From: Paenibacillus beijingensis
GTDB lineage: Bacteria > Bacillota > Bacilli > Paenibacillales > Paenibacillaceae
Length of the DNA: 64,000 bases
Assembly (NCBI RefSeq): GCF_000961095.1
Contig: NZ_CP011058.1
Location: 4,243,501-4,307,500, forward strand
Direction: 5' to 3'
Shown: positions 1 to 8,273 of the stretch, piece after piece
Position numbering within the stretch: the stretch's first letter is position 1
Layout: the number at the start of each line of letters is the position of its first letter
Notes under the pieces: model-generated
What the model was told of the DNA's origin: nothing
Databases searched by the model: none
The model's input: the letters and a program-made list of their open reading frames with translations, nothing else
Program-made: the position numbers and the translations under genes

Positions 1-134
1 GCCACGATCTGCTCGTGACTCCGAAGGAAATCGACCAGTTTATTGAAGATATTGCGAACATCATCGCCAGCGGCCTTAACGCTTCGCTGCATGAAGCGGT
101 GGATACGTCCAACGTGGCTGCGTTTACGCACTGA
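1..134 (+). CDS. gpr: Germination protease GPR, C-terminal fragment
   Basis: Only the last 43 codons are in the window; the gene enters from the left edge, in the frame whose first full codon is at position 3. The tail reads LVTPKEIDQFIEDIANIIAS, then GLNASLHEAVD, and ends AAFTH. It matches the C-terminus I know for the spore protease that degrades small acid-soluble proteins at germination (peptidase family A25). The catalytic part is outside the window. A rho-independent terminator follows, and the next gene is spoIIP, the usual gpr neighbour in Bacillus relatives. Identification rests on this short tail plus context. Confidence 0.85.
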   Translation, partial: HDLLVTPKEIDQFIEDIANIIASGLNASLHEAVDTSNVAAFTH

Positions 135-167
135 AGCGCGGCAACTAGCTCCGACCGTCATTGTTTC

Positions 168-194
168 CGTCCGCCGGCAGGCGGGCGTTTTTTT
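168..194 (+). terminator. Terminator after gpr
   Basis: An 8-bp GC-rich stem (CGTCCGCC, loop GGCA, GGCGGGCG, with one G-T pair) is followed by seven T. It separates gpr from spoIIP, so spoIIP should have its own promoter in the roughly 95 bases that follow. Confidence 0.85.
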
Positions 195-288
195 GTCCGC
201 TGGCATCGGTTCTATCATCTCTCGCACTCTCATAACTTGTTAGTAGCCTAGCAAACGGCAAGTAGAGAGAACCGGGAGGATTTCACCA

Positions 289-1641
289 ATGAAGCGAATT
301 CTCGTCACGTTGAACTTGGGCCGGAGAAGCATTCGCCTGCGTCAGCTGCTCGTGACCGGGCGTATGTTCGCTCTTCTTTCCATCTGTTCCATGCTCGTGG
401 TCATCATCGTCGGCTCCGCTTCCATTATTCATCAACGGACGGCCTCTTCGCCTCTTTCCTCTATGAAAGGTTTCGCCGCGGCGGTATCGGACGCTTTTTT
501 TGCGGACATGCTAGGAATGGAGATGCCCGCTTTTCAAAGCGGCGATCGAACGGACAGTTTTTCCGGCAAGCAGATCGCCTCGTTTCTGATCCGGCTGCTG
601 ACCGACATTAACCCCGGCGACCCTAGAAGCCTGCTGGCAGGCGGTCTTCCCGCCTTGGACGATGAGAGCGCCACGCTGCTTCGCGGCGGAATCGGCGCCG
701 ACAGCTCGGTCGGTCCCGAAGATAACGAGCCGATCGTGCCGGATAACGGCGTAGCGGACGGAGACGGCGCAATCGGGGAACCGGAGCAAGGCGGAAATGC
801 GGTGGCAGACGGCCAAACGGACGGGGAAGATGACCATGGCGACGAACCGGCGCAGCAGGGAGAAGACGGTAATAACGACGGGACAGCCGGGGACAAACCC
901 GGTTCCGACGGGCAGCCGGCGGACAGCGAAGGAGACGGAGCGGAACAAAACGGAAACGGCGGCACCGGCCAAAGCGGCATTCCGACTACCGGCGGGCGAA
1001 AAGTCGTGTTCATTTATCATTCCCACTCCCGCGAATCATGGACGACCGTGCTGGGCGACGGCAGCGGCGAGCCTTCCTCGGCGACGAAAAACATTTCGCT
1101 CGTCGGCAAACGGCTGGCGGACAAACTGGAGCAGAACGGTATCGGGGCGATGCATTCCAGTACCGATTATCCGAGCGTCATTAAAGGCTTCAAATGGGCG
1201 TATTCCTACAAATATTCGAAAAAAACGGTGCAGGAAGCGATGGCGGCCGATCAAGATCTGCAATTTTTCTTTGACATTCACCGCGATTCGCAAAAACGCA
1301 AATATACGACGACGAAGATAGGCGGAAAAGATTACGCACAAGTTTATTTCATCATCGGCCACAAAAATCCGAACTGGGAGAAAAATGAAGCTTTTGCAAC
1401 GAAGATCCACAATGCTCTGGAACAAAAGTATCCCGGCCTCTCGCGCGGCATTTGGGGCAAAACGTCGGCTAACGGCAACGGCGAATATAACCAATCGCTT
1501 GCGCCCGACAGCGTGCTCATCGAGATCGGCGGCATCGACAATACGCTGGAGGAGTCATACCGCACGGCCGATGTTATGGCGCAGGTGATTGCGGATATTT
1601 ACTGGGAAAACGAAAAAGTTTCGGCAGCTGGCGGAAAATAA
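289..1641 (+). CDS. spoIIP: Stage II sporulation protein P (SpoIIP)
   Basis: SpoIIP is the cell-wall amidase/endopeptidase that, with SpoIID and SpoIIM, drives engulfment of the forespore by the mother-cell membrane. Here there is a short basic N-terminus, one membrane segment at about residues 24-47, a long acidic Gly/Asp/Glu/Asn-rich linker at about 140-235, and the C-terminal catalytic domain. Visible motifs are IYHSHSRESW (about 241-250), FDIHRDS (about 327-333) and LIEIGGIDNT (about 408-417); the His and Glu residues fit a zinc amidase site. The ATG at 289 is preceded by GGGAGG. The 450-aa length exceeds B. subtilis SpoIIP because of the linker. Position after gpr supports the call. Confidence 0.95.
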   Translation: MKRILVTLNLGRRSIRLRQLLVTGRMFALLSICSMLVVIIVGSASIIHQRTASSPLSSMKGFAAAVSDAFFADMLGMEMPAFQSGDRTDSFSGKQIASFLIRLLTDINPGDPRSLLAGGLPALDDESATLLRGGIGADSSVGPEDNEPIVPDNGVADGDGAIGEPEQGGNAVADGQTDGEDDHGDEPAQQGEDGNNDGTAGDKPGSDGQPADSEGDGAEQNGNGGTGQSGIPTTGGRKVVFIYHSHSRESWTTVLGDGSGEPSSATKNISLVGKRLADKLEQNGIGAMHSSTDYPSVIKGFKWAYSYKYSKKTVQEAMAADQDLQFFFDIHRDSQKRKYTTTKIGGKDYAQVYFIIGHKNPNWEKNEAFATKIHNALEQKYPGLSRGIWGKTSANGNGEYNQSLAPDSVLIEIGGIDNTLEESYRTADVMAQVIADIYWENEKVSAAGGK

Positions 1642-1684
1642 AGCGTCCCGGGCCGAAGCGGCCCGCAAAGAAAGGAGTTTAGCG

Positions 1685-2200
1685 ATGCGAAAAGGTAGTG
1701 CGTTCAAATGGGCCGTTATCGGCGGCTCCCTCGCCGCCGTGCTGCTGTTCAGTCTGGAGATGACGACCGGCGGCATCGAGAAAGTGTACGGCCCCATTGA
1801 AGGGAGCGAGCCGGCCGGCGTGGGCCGTTATGCGGCCGATCCGCAGGCCGATTCCCGCAGCCGGGCTGCGGCAGAGTACGAGCAGGCGCTGCGCGAGCTG
1901 CAGAAAAAGTATGGGATCGCTCCGTCTTCAACAGGCAGCGGCGAAGCTTTCGACGAAGACGCCGGGGACGGCGGCTTCGGCCCCGTTACAGGGGCCGGAC
2001 AGCCGGGAGTCGCTCCATCCGGCGGCGCTGCGGGCGATTACGGTGACGGCAACGGCAATGAGCGTCTGCCGGGACTCCCGGACGGAACCCGCGACTCCGG
2101 GGTGAACCGGCTTGCCGACAAGACGGCAGATATGCTGCAGGCCGCTTCCAGCTCCGGAATCCGGATGATCGTCACGCTGTTTGACTCCATGACGGAGTAA
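1685..2200 (+). CDS. YqxA-like (DUF3679-type) membrane-anchored protein
   Basis: Start chosen at ATG 1685, which follows AAAGGAG; a longer reading from 1589 would overlap spoIIP and lacks a ribosome site. The 171-aa product has a basic N-terminus, one hydrophobic segment (about residues 9-25), then SLEMTTGGIEKVYGP and a long Gly/Asp/Ala-rich, probably disordered middle. The C-terminus is mildly amphipathic (about 145-171). It lies between spoIIP and lepA, the position of yqxA in B. subtilis, and the early LEMTTGGIEKVYGP stretch resembles that family. No enzymatic motif is visible and function is unknown. The family assignment rests mainly on position. Confidence 0.65.
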   Translation: MRKGSAFKWAVIGGSLAAVLLFSLEMTTGGIEKVYGPIEGSEPAGVGRYAADPQADSRSRAAAEYEQALRELQKKYGIAPSSTGSGEAFDEDAGDGGFGPVTGAGQPGVAPSGGAAGDYGDGNGNERLPGLPDGTRDSGVNRLADKTADMLQAASSSGIRMIVTLFDSMTE

Positions 2201-2226
2201 ACCAAGCGAATGATTCAGATGGGGAA

Positions 2227-2256
2227 TTGAAGACCCGGCCCTTTTACTGCTATAAT
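2227..2256 (+). promoter_or_regulatory. Probable sigma-A promoter of lepA
   Basis: TTGAAG at 2227-2232 and a perfect TATAAT at 2251-2256 are separated by 18 bp, about 50 bp ahead of the lepA start. This places lepA under its own vegetative promoter, independent of the sporulation gene upstream. Confidence 0.7.
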
Positions 2257-2304
2257 AGAGGGAATGGCTATTTAGCATCACTTGGGAAGGTGTGGGTCTT
2301 AAGC

Positions 2305-4122
2305 ATGACAGACGTACGCGAACGACAGAAGAAAATACGCAATTTTTCCATTATCGCACACATTGACCACGGGAAGTCCACGCTGGCCGACCGTATTCTT
2401 GAATATACCGGTGCGCTTACCTCGCGCGAAATGCAGGAGCAGGTGCTCGACCAAATGGACCTCGAACGCGAGCGCGGCATTACGATCAAGCTGCAGGCCG
2501 TCCGTTTGGCTTACCGTGCGGACGACGGGGAAGAATATTTGCTCAACCTGATCGATACGCCGGGACATGTCGACTTTACGTACGAAGTGTCCCGCAGCCT
2601 TGCGGCATGCGAGGGCGCGCTGCTCGTCGTGGACGCCGCCCAGGGCATCGAAGCCCAAACGCTGGCGAACGTCTATTTGGCGCTCGACAACAACCTGGAA
2701 ATTATCCCGGTCATCAATAAAATCGATCTCCCGAGCGCGGAGCCTGATCGGGTAAAGCAGGAGATCGAGGACGTCATCGGTTTGGACGCAAGCGACGCCG
2801 TGCTCGCCTCGGCAAAGGCCGGCATCGGCATTAAAGAAATTTTGGAGCAGGTCGTATCCAAAGTTCCGGCTCCGGCGGGCGATCCCGACGAGCCGCTCAA
2901 GGCGCTTATTTTCGACTCTCACTACGACGCCTACAAAGGCGTTATCGTGTACGTGCGCGTTGTGGACGGCAGCATCAAGGCCGGCAAAAAAATCCGCTTT
3001 ATGGCGACGGGCGCCGAATTTGAGGTTATTGAGGTCGGCGCCTTCAAGCCGCGCATGTCGATCGTCGATGAATTGGCGGTAGGAGACGTCGGTTTCGTTG
3101 TGGCCGGCATCAAAAACGTAAAGGATACGCGCGTCGGCGATACGATTACCGATGCGAAGCGCCAGGCGGCCGAGCCTCTGCCGGGTTACCGCAAAATCAA
3201 CCCGATGGTGTTCTGCGGCCTGTATCCGATCGAAACGCAGGATTACAACGATTTGCGCGAAGCGCTGGAGAAGCTGCAGCTAAACGACGCCTCGCTCAGT
3301 TTCGAGCCGGAATCGTCGACGGCGCTCGGCTTCGGGTTCCGCTGCGGTTTTCTCGGACTTTTGCATATGGAAATTATTCAGGAGCGGATCGAGCGGGAAT
3401 TCAACATTCCGCTCATTACGACCGCGCCGAGCGTTATATATAAGGTTACGCTCACGAACGGCGAGGTTCTTCAGATTGACAACCCGTCCAACTATCCGGA
3501 AGTGGGCAAGATCGAGCATGTGGAAGAGCCTTACGTAAAAGCGGCGATCATCGTCCCGAACGACTATGTCGGCGCCATTATGGAACTGTGCCAAAACAAA
3601 CGCGGCGAATTCGTCAATATGGAATATTTGGACCTGAACCGCGTTACGATTACGTACGACATTCCGCTGTCGGAAATTGTGTATGACTTCTTTGATCAGC
3701 TGAAGTCCAGCACGAAAGGTTATGCATCCTTTGACTATGAGCTGTCCGGCTACCGTCAGTCCAAGCTTGTGAAGATGGACATCATGCTCAACAACGAGCA
3801 GGTGGACGCCCTTTCGGTGATCGTACACCGCGACCGCGCGTATCAGCGGGGCCGCATCATTTGCGAGAAGCTGAAGGAGCTTATTCCGCGCCAAATGTTC
3901 GAGGTGCCGGTACAGGCTTCGATCGGAACGAAAGTCATCGCCCGCGAGACGGTTAAGGCGATGCGCAAAAACGTTCTGGCCAAATGTTACGGCGGCGACA
4001 TCAGCCGGAAACGGAAGCTGCTTGAGAAGCAGAAGGAAGGCAAGAAGCGGATGAAGCAGGTCGGCAACGTCGAGGTGCCGCAGGAAGCATTCATGGCGGT
4101 GTTGAAAATCGACGAGGATTAA
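2305..4122 (+). CDS. lepA: Elongation factor 4 (LepA) GTPase
   Basis: LepA/EF-4 is a ribosome-associated GTPase related to EF-G. The start is ATG 2305 (MTDVRERQKKIRNFSIIAHI), giving 605 aa, the usual family length; the upstream in-frame extension is not coding-like. GTPase motifs are AHIDHGKSTL (G1), DTPGHVDF (G3) and NKIDLP (G4) in the first 140 residues. The EF-G-like domains and the LepA-specific C-terminus (KCYGGDISRKRKLLEKQKEG) follow. A sigma-A promoter lies just upstream. The downstream neighbour hemW matches the conserved order, although a structured 400-bp gap separates them. Confidence 0.98.
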   Translation: MTDVRERQKKIRNFSIIAHIDHGKSTLADRILEYTGALTSREMQEQVLDQMDLERERGITIKLQAVRLAYRADDGEEYLLNLIDTPGHVDFTYEVSRSLAACEGALLVVDAAQGIEAQTLANVYLALDNNLEIIPVINKIDLPSAEPDRVKQEIEDVIGLDASDAVLASAKAGIGIKEILEQVVSKVPAPAGDPDEPLKALIFDSHYDAYKGVIVYVRVVDGSIKAGKKIRFMATGAEFEVIEVGAFKPRMSIVDELAVGDVGFVVAGIKNVKDTRVGDTITDAKRQAAEPLPGYRKINPMVFCGLYPIETQDYNDLREALEKLQLNDASLSFEPESSTALGFGFRCGFLGLLHMEIIQERIEREFNIPLITTAPSVIYKVTLTNGEVLQIDNPSNYPEVGKIEHVEEPYVKAAIIVPNDYVGAIMELCQNKRGEFVNMEYLDLNRVTITYDIPLSEIVYDFFDQLKSSTKGYASFDYELSGYRQSKLVKMDIMLNNEQVDALSVIVHRDRAYQRGRIICEKLKELIPRQMFEVPVQASIGTKVIARETVKAMRKNVLAKCYGGDISRKRKLLEKQKEGKKRMKQVGNVEVPQEAFMAVLKIDED

Positions 4123-4148
4123 GCGTCGGCGATAAAGGGAGGCGCTGC

Positions 4149-4270
4149 GCGGCGGGTTTGATATTCCGATCGCTCTTGTAGCCGGATTGTCTGATTGAAT
4201 AAACCCCTAAAGGGGTAACAATCCGTCTACAAAGGCGAACGCTCCGCTTCTCCGACTCCAAACCCGCCGC
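4149..4270. repeat. Nested imperfect palindrome between lepA and hemW
   Basis: Three coaxial inverted repeats share one centre. The outer arm 4149-4160 pairs with 4259-4270 (12 bp, exact). The middle arm 4171-4190 pairs with 4218-4237 (18 of 20 positions, counting one G-T). The inner arm ACCCC at 4203-4207 pairs with GGGGT at 4212-4216. The transcript would fold into one long three-tier hairpin with small internal loops. There is no T-run, so it is not a plain terminator. No known riboswitch or RNA class is recognised. It could be a mobile palindromic repeat, an mRNA-processing structure, or an unlisted structured RNA. Confidence 0.75.
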
Positions 4271-4528
4271 TTCGCTTTCCTTTTCGCCGGAGCTTCAATC
4301 TTCCCCGATTTTGTTGGGGAAGGGGCAGATATTTGGCCCGTGGCTGCGCCGGACCGCCAAGGCGGGGAAAGGCCGCGACGCGGAATCAGCGCAAAATGCG
4401 AGTGTTCAGCACAGCGGAAGCGCGATCAAAAGGCAGGCCGCCTTAGATCGCGCTTCATCCGTTGTGCCGGAAACGGAATTACGGAAACAGTCACCCGGTC
4501 AAAGGGTGGACGAGAGGGAGGGTCCCAT
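4271..4528. other. Leader region of hemW without a recognised gene
   Basis: A reading frame runs into hemW from 4340, but its N-terminal translation (Arg/Gly/Ala-rich) looks random and has no family match. I see no clear sigma-A promoter. The ribosome site GAGGGAGGG just before 4529 belongs to hemW. Confidence 0.5.
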
Positions 4529-5785
4529 ATGCTGCAGCATGCGCCCAGGTCGTTATACATTCATATCCCGTTCTGTACGAATAAATGCCACTACTGCGAT
4601 TTCAATTCGTTCGTGCTGAAAGGGCAGCCGGTTGACGATTACTTGACAGCGCTGGAGAAGGAGATGGAGTTAACCGTCCGGGATCTGCCACCGGAGCGCA
4701 TCGATACGGTGTTTGTCGGCGGCGGTACGCCGACGGTGCTGACTCCGCCGCAGATGGAGCGGTTTCTCGCGTCCGTCCGGCGCCATTTTCCGCTTCACGA
4801 AGGAACGGAATATACGATGGAGGCCAATCCCGGTACGACCGATGCGGATAAGATGGCGGTTATGTTCGCCGGCGGCGTAAACCGCATCAGCTTCGGCGTG
4901 CAGTCGTTCGACAATGGGCTGCTGGAGACGATCGGGCGGATCCATAACGTCGATGACGTATACCGCAGCCTGGAAAACGCCCGTGCCGCCGGTTTTACAA
5001 ACCTGTCCATCGACCTGATGTTCGGTCTGCCGAAGCAGACCGTCGCTTCGCTGTCGGACAGCGTGAGCAAGGCGCTGGCGCTAGATTTGACGCATTACTC
5101 GCTATACAGCCTGAAGGTGGAAGAAAACACGCTGTTCCACAAATTGTACGAACGCAACGAGCTGCCGCTTCCTGCCGAAGAAGAGGATCTGGAAATGTTT
5201 CAGCATGTTATGGCGCGGCTGAAAGTAGCGGGCTACGGCCATTACGAAATCAGCAACTTCGCCAAGCCGGGTTATGAGAGCCGTCACAACATCACCTATT
5301 GGCGCAACGAGCCTTATTACGGTCTCGGGGCGGGCGCCCACGGTTATGCGAGGAAGCTTCGCCATGTGAACATTAAAGGGGTTCAGCCTTACATTGACGC
5401 CGCTTCTGCGAAGCTGCCAAGGCTCAGCACGGAAACCGTTGCGGAAAATGAAGCGATGGAAGATTTCATGATGGTCGGACTTCGTCTGCTCGAAGGCGTT
5501 CGCGAGCGCGACTTTGCGCGCCAATTCGGGGGACGCCGCATAACGGACGTGTTCGGGAACGAGATCGAACGTTTGCTGGCGGACGGACTGCTGGAGCGGA
5601 CGGGAGCGGCAGCGGGCGAAGGCGCGAAAGATGATGCGGAGGCCGGCTACCGTTTAACGGAGCGCGGCGTTATTTTCGGCAACGATGTATTCGGGGCGTT
5701 TATCGGCATTTTGGACGAAACGGCCGCTTTAGCCGGATGTCGGGAGCCGCTAACGGACAGTTCCTTGAAAGCGGAAAATTCATGA
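4529..5785 (+). CDS. hemW: Heme chaperone HemW (radical SAM, HemN-like)
   Basis: HemW binds heme and delivers it to acceptor proteins; it belongs to the radical SAM family once annotated as coproporphyrinogen III oxidase. The start is ATG 4529, behind GAGGGAGGG, giving MLQHAPRSLYIHIPFCTNKC. The radical SAM cluster motif CTNKCHYC has Cys at residues 16, 20 and 23. GGGTPTVL, EANPGT and GVQSFD follow in the expected order, and the HemW C-terminal domain closes the 418-aa protein. It has a single N-terminal cluster motif without the HemN extension, which favours HemW over HemN. Its place after lepA matches Bacillus gene order. Confidence 0.93.
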   Translation: MLQHAPRSLYIHIPFCTNKCHYCDFNSFVLKGQPVDDYLTALEKEMELTVRDLPPERIDTVFVGGGTPTVLTPPQMERFLASVRRHFPLHEGTEYTMEANPGTTDADKMAVMFAGGVNRISFGVQSFDNGLLETIGRIHNVDDVYRSLENARAAGFTNLSIDLMFGLPKQTVASLSDSVSKALALDLTHYSLYSLKVEENTLFHKLYERNELPLPAEEEDLEMFQHVMARLKVAGYGHYEISNFAKPGYESRHNITYWRNEPYYGLGAGAHGYARKLRHVNIKGVQPYIDAASAKLPRLSTETVAENEAMEDFMMVGLRLLEGVRERDFARQFGGRRITDVFGNEIERLLADGLLERTGAAAGEGAKDDAEAGYRLTERGVIFGNDVFGAFIGILDETAALAGCREPLTDSSLKAENS

Positions 5786-5795
5786 AAAATTATTC

Positions 5796-5824
5796 TTGAA
5801 TGTTTATTTTTCATGTTGTATATT
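5796..5824 (+). promoter_or_regulatory. Probable sigma-A promoter of the GNAT gene
   Basis: TTGAAT at 5796-5801 and TATATT at 5819-5824 have a 17-bp spacer in an AT-rich patch right after the hemW stop. It points to separate transcription of the acetyltransferase gene starting at 5865. Confidence 0.6.
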
Positions 5825-5864
5825 TATTCGTATTGAATTGAAGGCCGGGGGAGGCGAATTTTTC

Positions 5865-6326
5865 GTGCAGGCGACTTGTAGAAAAGCAACGATCGACGAT
5901 GTGGACATACTGCATGACCTGATTCAGGGCTATGCCCAGCAGGGCATCATGCTGCCGCGCTCCCGTGAAGTGCTCGCCAGACAGATTGATACGTTTGTCG
6001 TCGCAGAATTGGGAGATGACGTGGTAGGATGCGGTTCCCTTACCCGTCTTGGAATAGATTTGGTCGAGATCCGCTCGCTAGGCATTACGGACGGATACAA
6101 GGGCTGCGGCATCGGCAGCAAGCTGGTCGACTGTCTTATTGAACAGGCCAAGGAACAGCACATACCTAAAATAATGGCGCTTACTTACGCCGTCGGATTT
6201 TTCGAACGGAACGGCTTTACAGTTGTTGACAAAGAAATTTTTCCGGAGAAAGTGTGGAAAGATTGCATTCACTGTCCGAAACAGCACGCGTGCGACGAAA
6301 TAGCCGTCCTGAAAATGCTGAACTGA
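5865..6326 (+). CDS. GNAT N-acetyltransferase, N-acetylglutamate-synthase-like
   Basis: The GTG start at 5865 is preceded by GGGGGAGG. The 153-aa product is a single GNAT domain: CRKATIDDVDILHDLIQGYA at the N-terminus, acetyl-CoA loop region RSLGITDGYKGCGIGSKLVD (about 69-88), then YAVGFFERNGF. The C-terminal segment WKDCIHCPKQHACDEIAVL contains three Cys. That tail resembles the acetyltransferase module fused to some argininosuccinate lyases and ArgA-type short synthases, so the substrate could be glutamate; this is an inference. No arginine genes are nearby. It separates hemW from hrcA, which are adjacent in B. subtilis. Confidence 0.8.
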   Translation: MQATCRKATIDDVDILHDLIQGYAQQGIMLPRSREVLARQIDTFVVAELGDDVVGCGSLTRLGIDLVEIRSLGITDGYKGCGIGSKLVDCLIEQAKEQHIPKIMALTYAVGFFERNGFTVVDKEIFPEKVWKDCIHCPKQHACDEIAVLKMLN

Positions 6327-6327
6327 C

Positions 6328-6357
6328 TTGACAATCGTCAAGGCGGTTTGGTATTTT
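6328..6357 (+). promoter_or_regulatory. Sigma-A promoter of the hrcA operon
   Basis: A perfect TTGACA at 6328-6333 and TATTTT at 6352-6357 with an 18-bp spacer. The -35 begins one base after the stop codon of the preceding gene. The CIRCE operator lies right downstream, over the expected transcription start. Confidence 0.8.
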
Positions 6358-6368
6358 TGTATTAAAGA

Positions 6369-6395
6369 TTAGCACTCACCTTGTTCGAGTGCTAA
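6369..6395. promoter_or_regulatory. CIRCE operator
   Basis: TTAGCACTC, nine bases, GAGTGCTAA: an exact match to the consensus CIRCE inverted repeat bound by HrcA. It sits about 50 bp ahead of hrcA and overlaps the start region of the promoter, so the hrcA-grpE-dnaK-dnaJ operon should be derepressed on heat shock when HrcA is inactive. Confidence 0.97.
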
Positions 6396-6443
6396 TGAAG
6401 GCGATCAAAAACCGATAAGCGCTCGGGGACAGGAGGAAGACGG

Positions 6444-7466
6444 ATGCTGACCGAAAGACAGCGCATGATCTTAAATGCGATCATCAACGATTATATCCGT
6501 TCCGCCGAACCGGTAGGTTCACGGAGCATTTCTAAACGCGGCGACGTGGGCTACAGCCCTGCGACGATCCGCAATGAAATGGCCGACCTCGAGGAGCTCG
6601 GCTTTTTGGAGCAGCCGCACACGTCGGCGGGCCGTATCCCTTCCATTAAGGGGTACCGGTACTACGTCGACCATCTGGTCAGACATGATGAAATCAGCGA
6701 GCATGATTTCCAGACGCTCCGTTCTTTTTTTACGGAAAAAATGATCCAGATGGAGCAGGTTATTCAGCATGCGGCGATGATTTTGTCCAGCTTGACGAAC
6801 TATACGTCCATCGTGCTCGGTCCGGAAAGCTTCAGCAACAAGCTCAAGCACTTTCAGCTTGTGCCGCTCGGCGGCGACAAGGCGGTGGCCATCGTCGTGA
6901 CGGATACCGGGCATGTCGAGAACCGGACGATTACAATCCCGCACGACTTAAGCATGGATGAGATCGGGAAAGCCGTTCATATTTTGAACGATAAGCTGAT
7001 CGGTGTGCCGCTCAGCCGTCTCAAATCGAAGCTGTTTACCGAAGTCGGCGCCGAGCTCGGCAGATACGCCGATCAGTGCGAGCAGCTGCTGCATGTGCTG
7101 GATCAGGCGCTTGAAAGCGAGAACGATAACCGGGTGTTCCTGAGCGGGGCGACCAACATGCTTATCCAGCCCGAATTCAAAGACGTCGATAAAGTGAAGA
7201 CGATTCTTGATCTGCTTGACGAGACGCCGACCATTATGCGGATGTTTTCCGCGCTTCCGACCGGGATACAGGTCAGAATCGGAACCGAGAACGATCATGA
7301 GGCGATCAGCAACTGCAGCCTTATTACGGCAACCTATTCCGTTGAGGGGCAATCGCTCGGTACAATCGGCATTCTGGGTCCGACGCGAATGGATTACGGC
7401 AAAGTGATTAGTCTCTTGGATATGCTGTCTAAGAATATGAATGCAGTTATGGAAAGATACAAATAA
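6444..7466 (+). CDS. hrcA: Heat-inducible transcription repressor HrcA
   Basis: HrcA binds CIRCE and represses class I heat-shock operons; its folding is maintained by GroE. The ATG at 6444 follows GGAGGA. The 340-aa protein has the N-terminal winged helix (MLTERQRMILNAIINDYIRS, then PVGSRSISKRGDVGYSPATI), the HTSAGRIPS linker, the GAF-like central domain, and the C-terminal ILGPTRMDYGKVI motif. It is the first gene of the operon behind its own target site, the normal autoregulated arrangement. Confidence 0.98.
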   Translation: MLTERQRMILNAIINDYIRSAEPVGSRSISKRGDVGYSPATIRNEMADLEELGFLEQPHTSAGRIPSIKGYRYYVDHLVRHDEISEHDFQTLRSFFTEKMIQMEQVIQHAAMILSSLTNYTSIVLGPESFSNKLKHFQLVPLGGDKAVAIVVTDTGHVENRTITIPHDLSMDEIGKAVHILNDKLIGVPLSRLKSKLFTEVGAELGRYADQCEQLLHVLDQALESENDNRVFLSGATNMLIQPEFKDVDKVKTILDLLDETPTIMRMFSALPTGIQVRIGTENDHEAISNCSLITATYSVEGQSLGTIGILGPTRMDYGKVISLLDMLSKNMNAVMERYK

Positions 7467-7507
7467 AAGACGGAAGTCAAATTGACGGTAAAGGAGCGGA
7501 ACTATCT

Positions 7508-8104
7508 TTGAAGGAACAGTCTAATGTGGAAGAAGTCGGCCGCGAGGAGCAGCAAGCCGGACAGCAGGATCAGTTTGAGGCGCAAGCCGCGGATAACGTA
7601 ACCGAGCCGGCAGCGGATGAAGCGGCGGGCGGTACGGCCGAGGAGACCCAGGAAGATCCGCGGGTGGCCGAGCTGACCAAGCTTGCCGAGGAGAATCAGC
7701 AGCGTTATCTGCGTGCCCAAGCGGACTTCGATAACTTCCGGCGCCGTACGGCGAAGGAGAAGGAAGAGCTTGCGCAGTACGCTTCGATGAAGCTGCTCGG
7801 CCAGCTGCTTCCCGTCGTGGACAACTTCGAACGGGCGATTGCCGCCACCGCCGGGAACGGCGACTACGAGTCGCTTTCCAAAGGCGTCGAGATGATTTTC
7901 CGCCAGCTGGAGGGCGTTCTGGAGCAGGAAGGGCTCAAAGCGATGAAGGCGGTCGGCGAGCCGTTCAATCCGGAGTTCCATCAGGCGATTATGCAGGTTG
8001 AATCCGACGAGCATGAGGAAGGCATCGTAGTGGAGGAAGTACAAAAAGGCTATGTGCTGAAGGACAAAGTGCTTCGCCCGGCCATGGTCAAAGTGAGCGG
8101 TTAA
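7508..8104 (+). CDS. grpE: Nucleotide exchange factor GrpE
   Basis: GrpE releases ADP from DnaK. It starts at TTG 7508 behind AAGGAGCGG; no ATG fits. The 198 aa have an acidic, Gln/Glu-rich disordered N-terminus (about 1-45), the long dimerising helix (VAELTKLAEENQQRYLRAQA, then DFDNFRRRTAKEKEE), and the C-terminal beta domain ending in EEVQKGYVLKDKVLRPAMVK. Length and order (hrcA-grpE-dnaK) are typical. The stop codon lies within the 5' arm of an imperfect hairpin that precedes dnaK. Confidence 0.97.
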   Translation: MKEQSNVEEVGREEQQAGQQDQFEAQAADNVTEPAADEAAGGTAEETQEDPRVAELTKLAEENQQRYLRAQADFDNFRRRTAKEKEELAQYASMKLLGQLLPVVDNFERAIAATAGNGDYESLSKGVEMIFRQLEGVLEQEGLKAMKAVGEPFNPEFHQAIMQVESDEHEEGIVVEEVQKGYVLKDKVLRPAMVKVSG

Positions 8105-8159
8105 AGAGGCTGCGCACATATTTCGAAGCAAAATTTGTCGCGAATTAAGGTCTCTTTAA
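8101..8159 (+). other. Imperfect stem-loop in the grpE-dnaK gap
   Basis: TTAAAGAG at 8101-8108 is exactly complementary to CTCTTTAA at 8152-8159. An inner imperfect stem (TGCGCACATATTT against AAATTTGTCGCG) extends it. The 5' arm contains the grpE stop codon. There is no T-run. A second small hairpin, GGGAGTTA/TAACTTCCC, lies near 8180-8197. These structures could mark a processing or stability site that raises dnaK over grpE expression; that role is inference. Confidence 0.5.
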
Positions 8160-8273
8160 TATAAATGAAATACGATATAGGGAGTTAATAACTTCCCGGC
8201 TTCGGCGCGGCCGGAGCAGCATGCGGTCAATCCGCATCATCCGAAGCGATAATGACAAGGAGGACAAATACAA

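Noticed and set aside
231..238. CATAACTT as a sigma-E -10 box for spoIIP
   Set aside because: The -10 match is partial and the sequence 14 bp upstream (TTCTATC) is a poor -35, so I do not call a promoter, although sigma-E control of spoIIP is expected.
4340..4528. Upstream extension of hemW from position 4340
   Set aside because: The extra residues are basic and unlike any HemW; a good ribosome site precedes the ATG at 4529, where the family begins.
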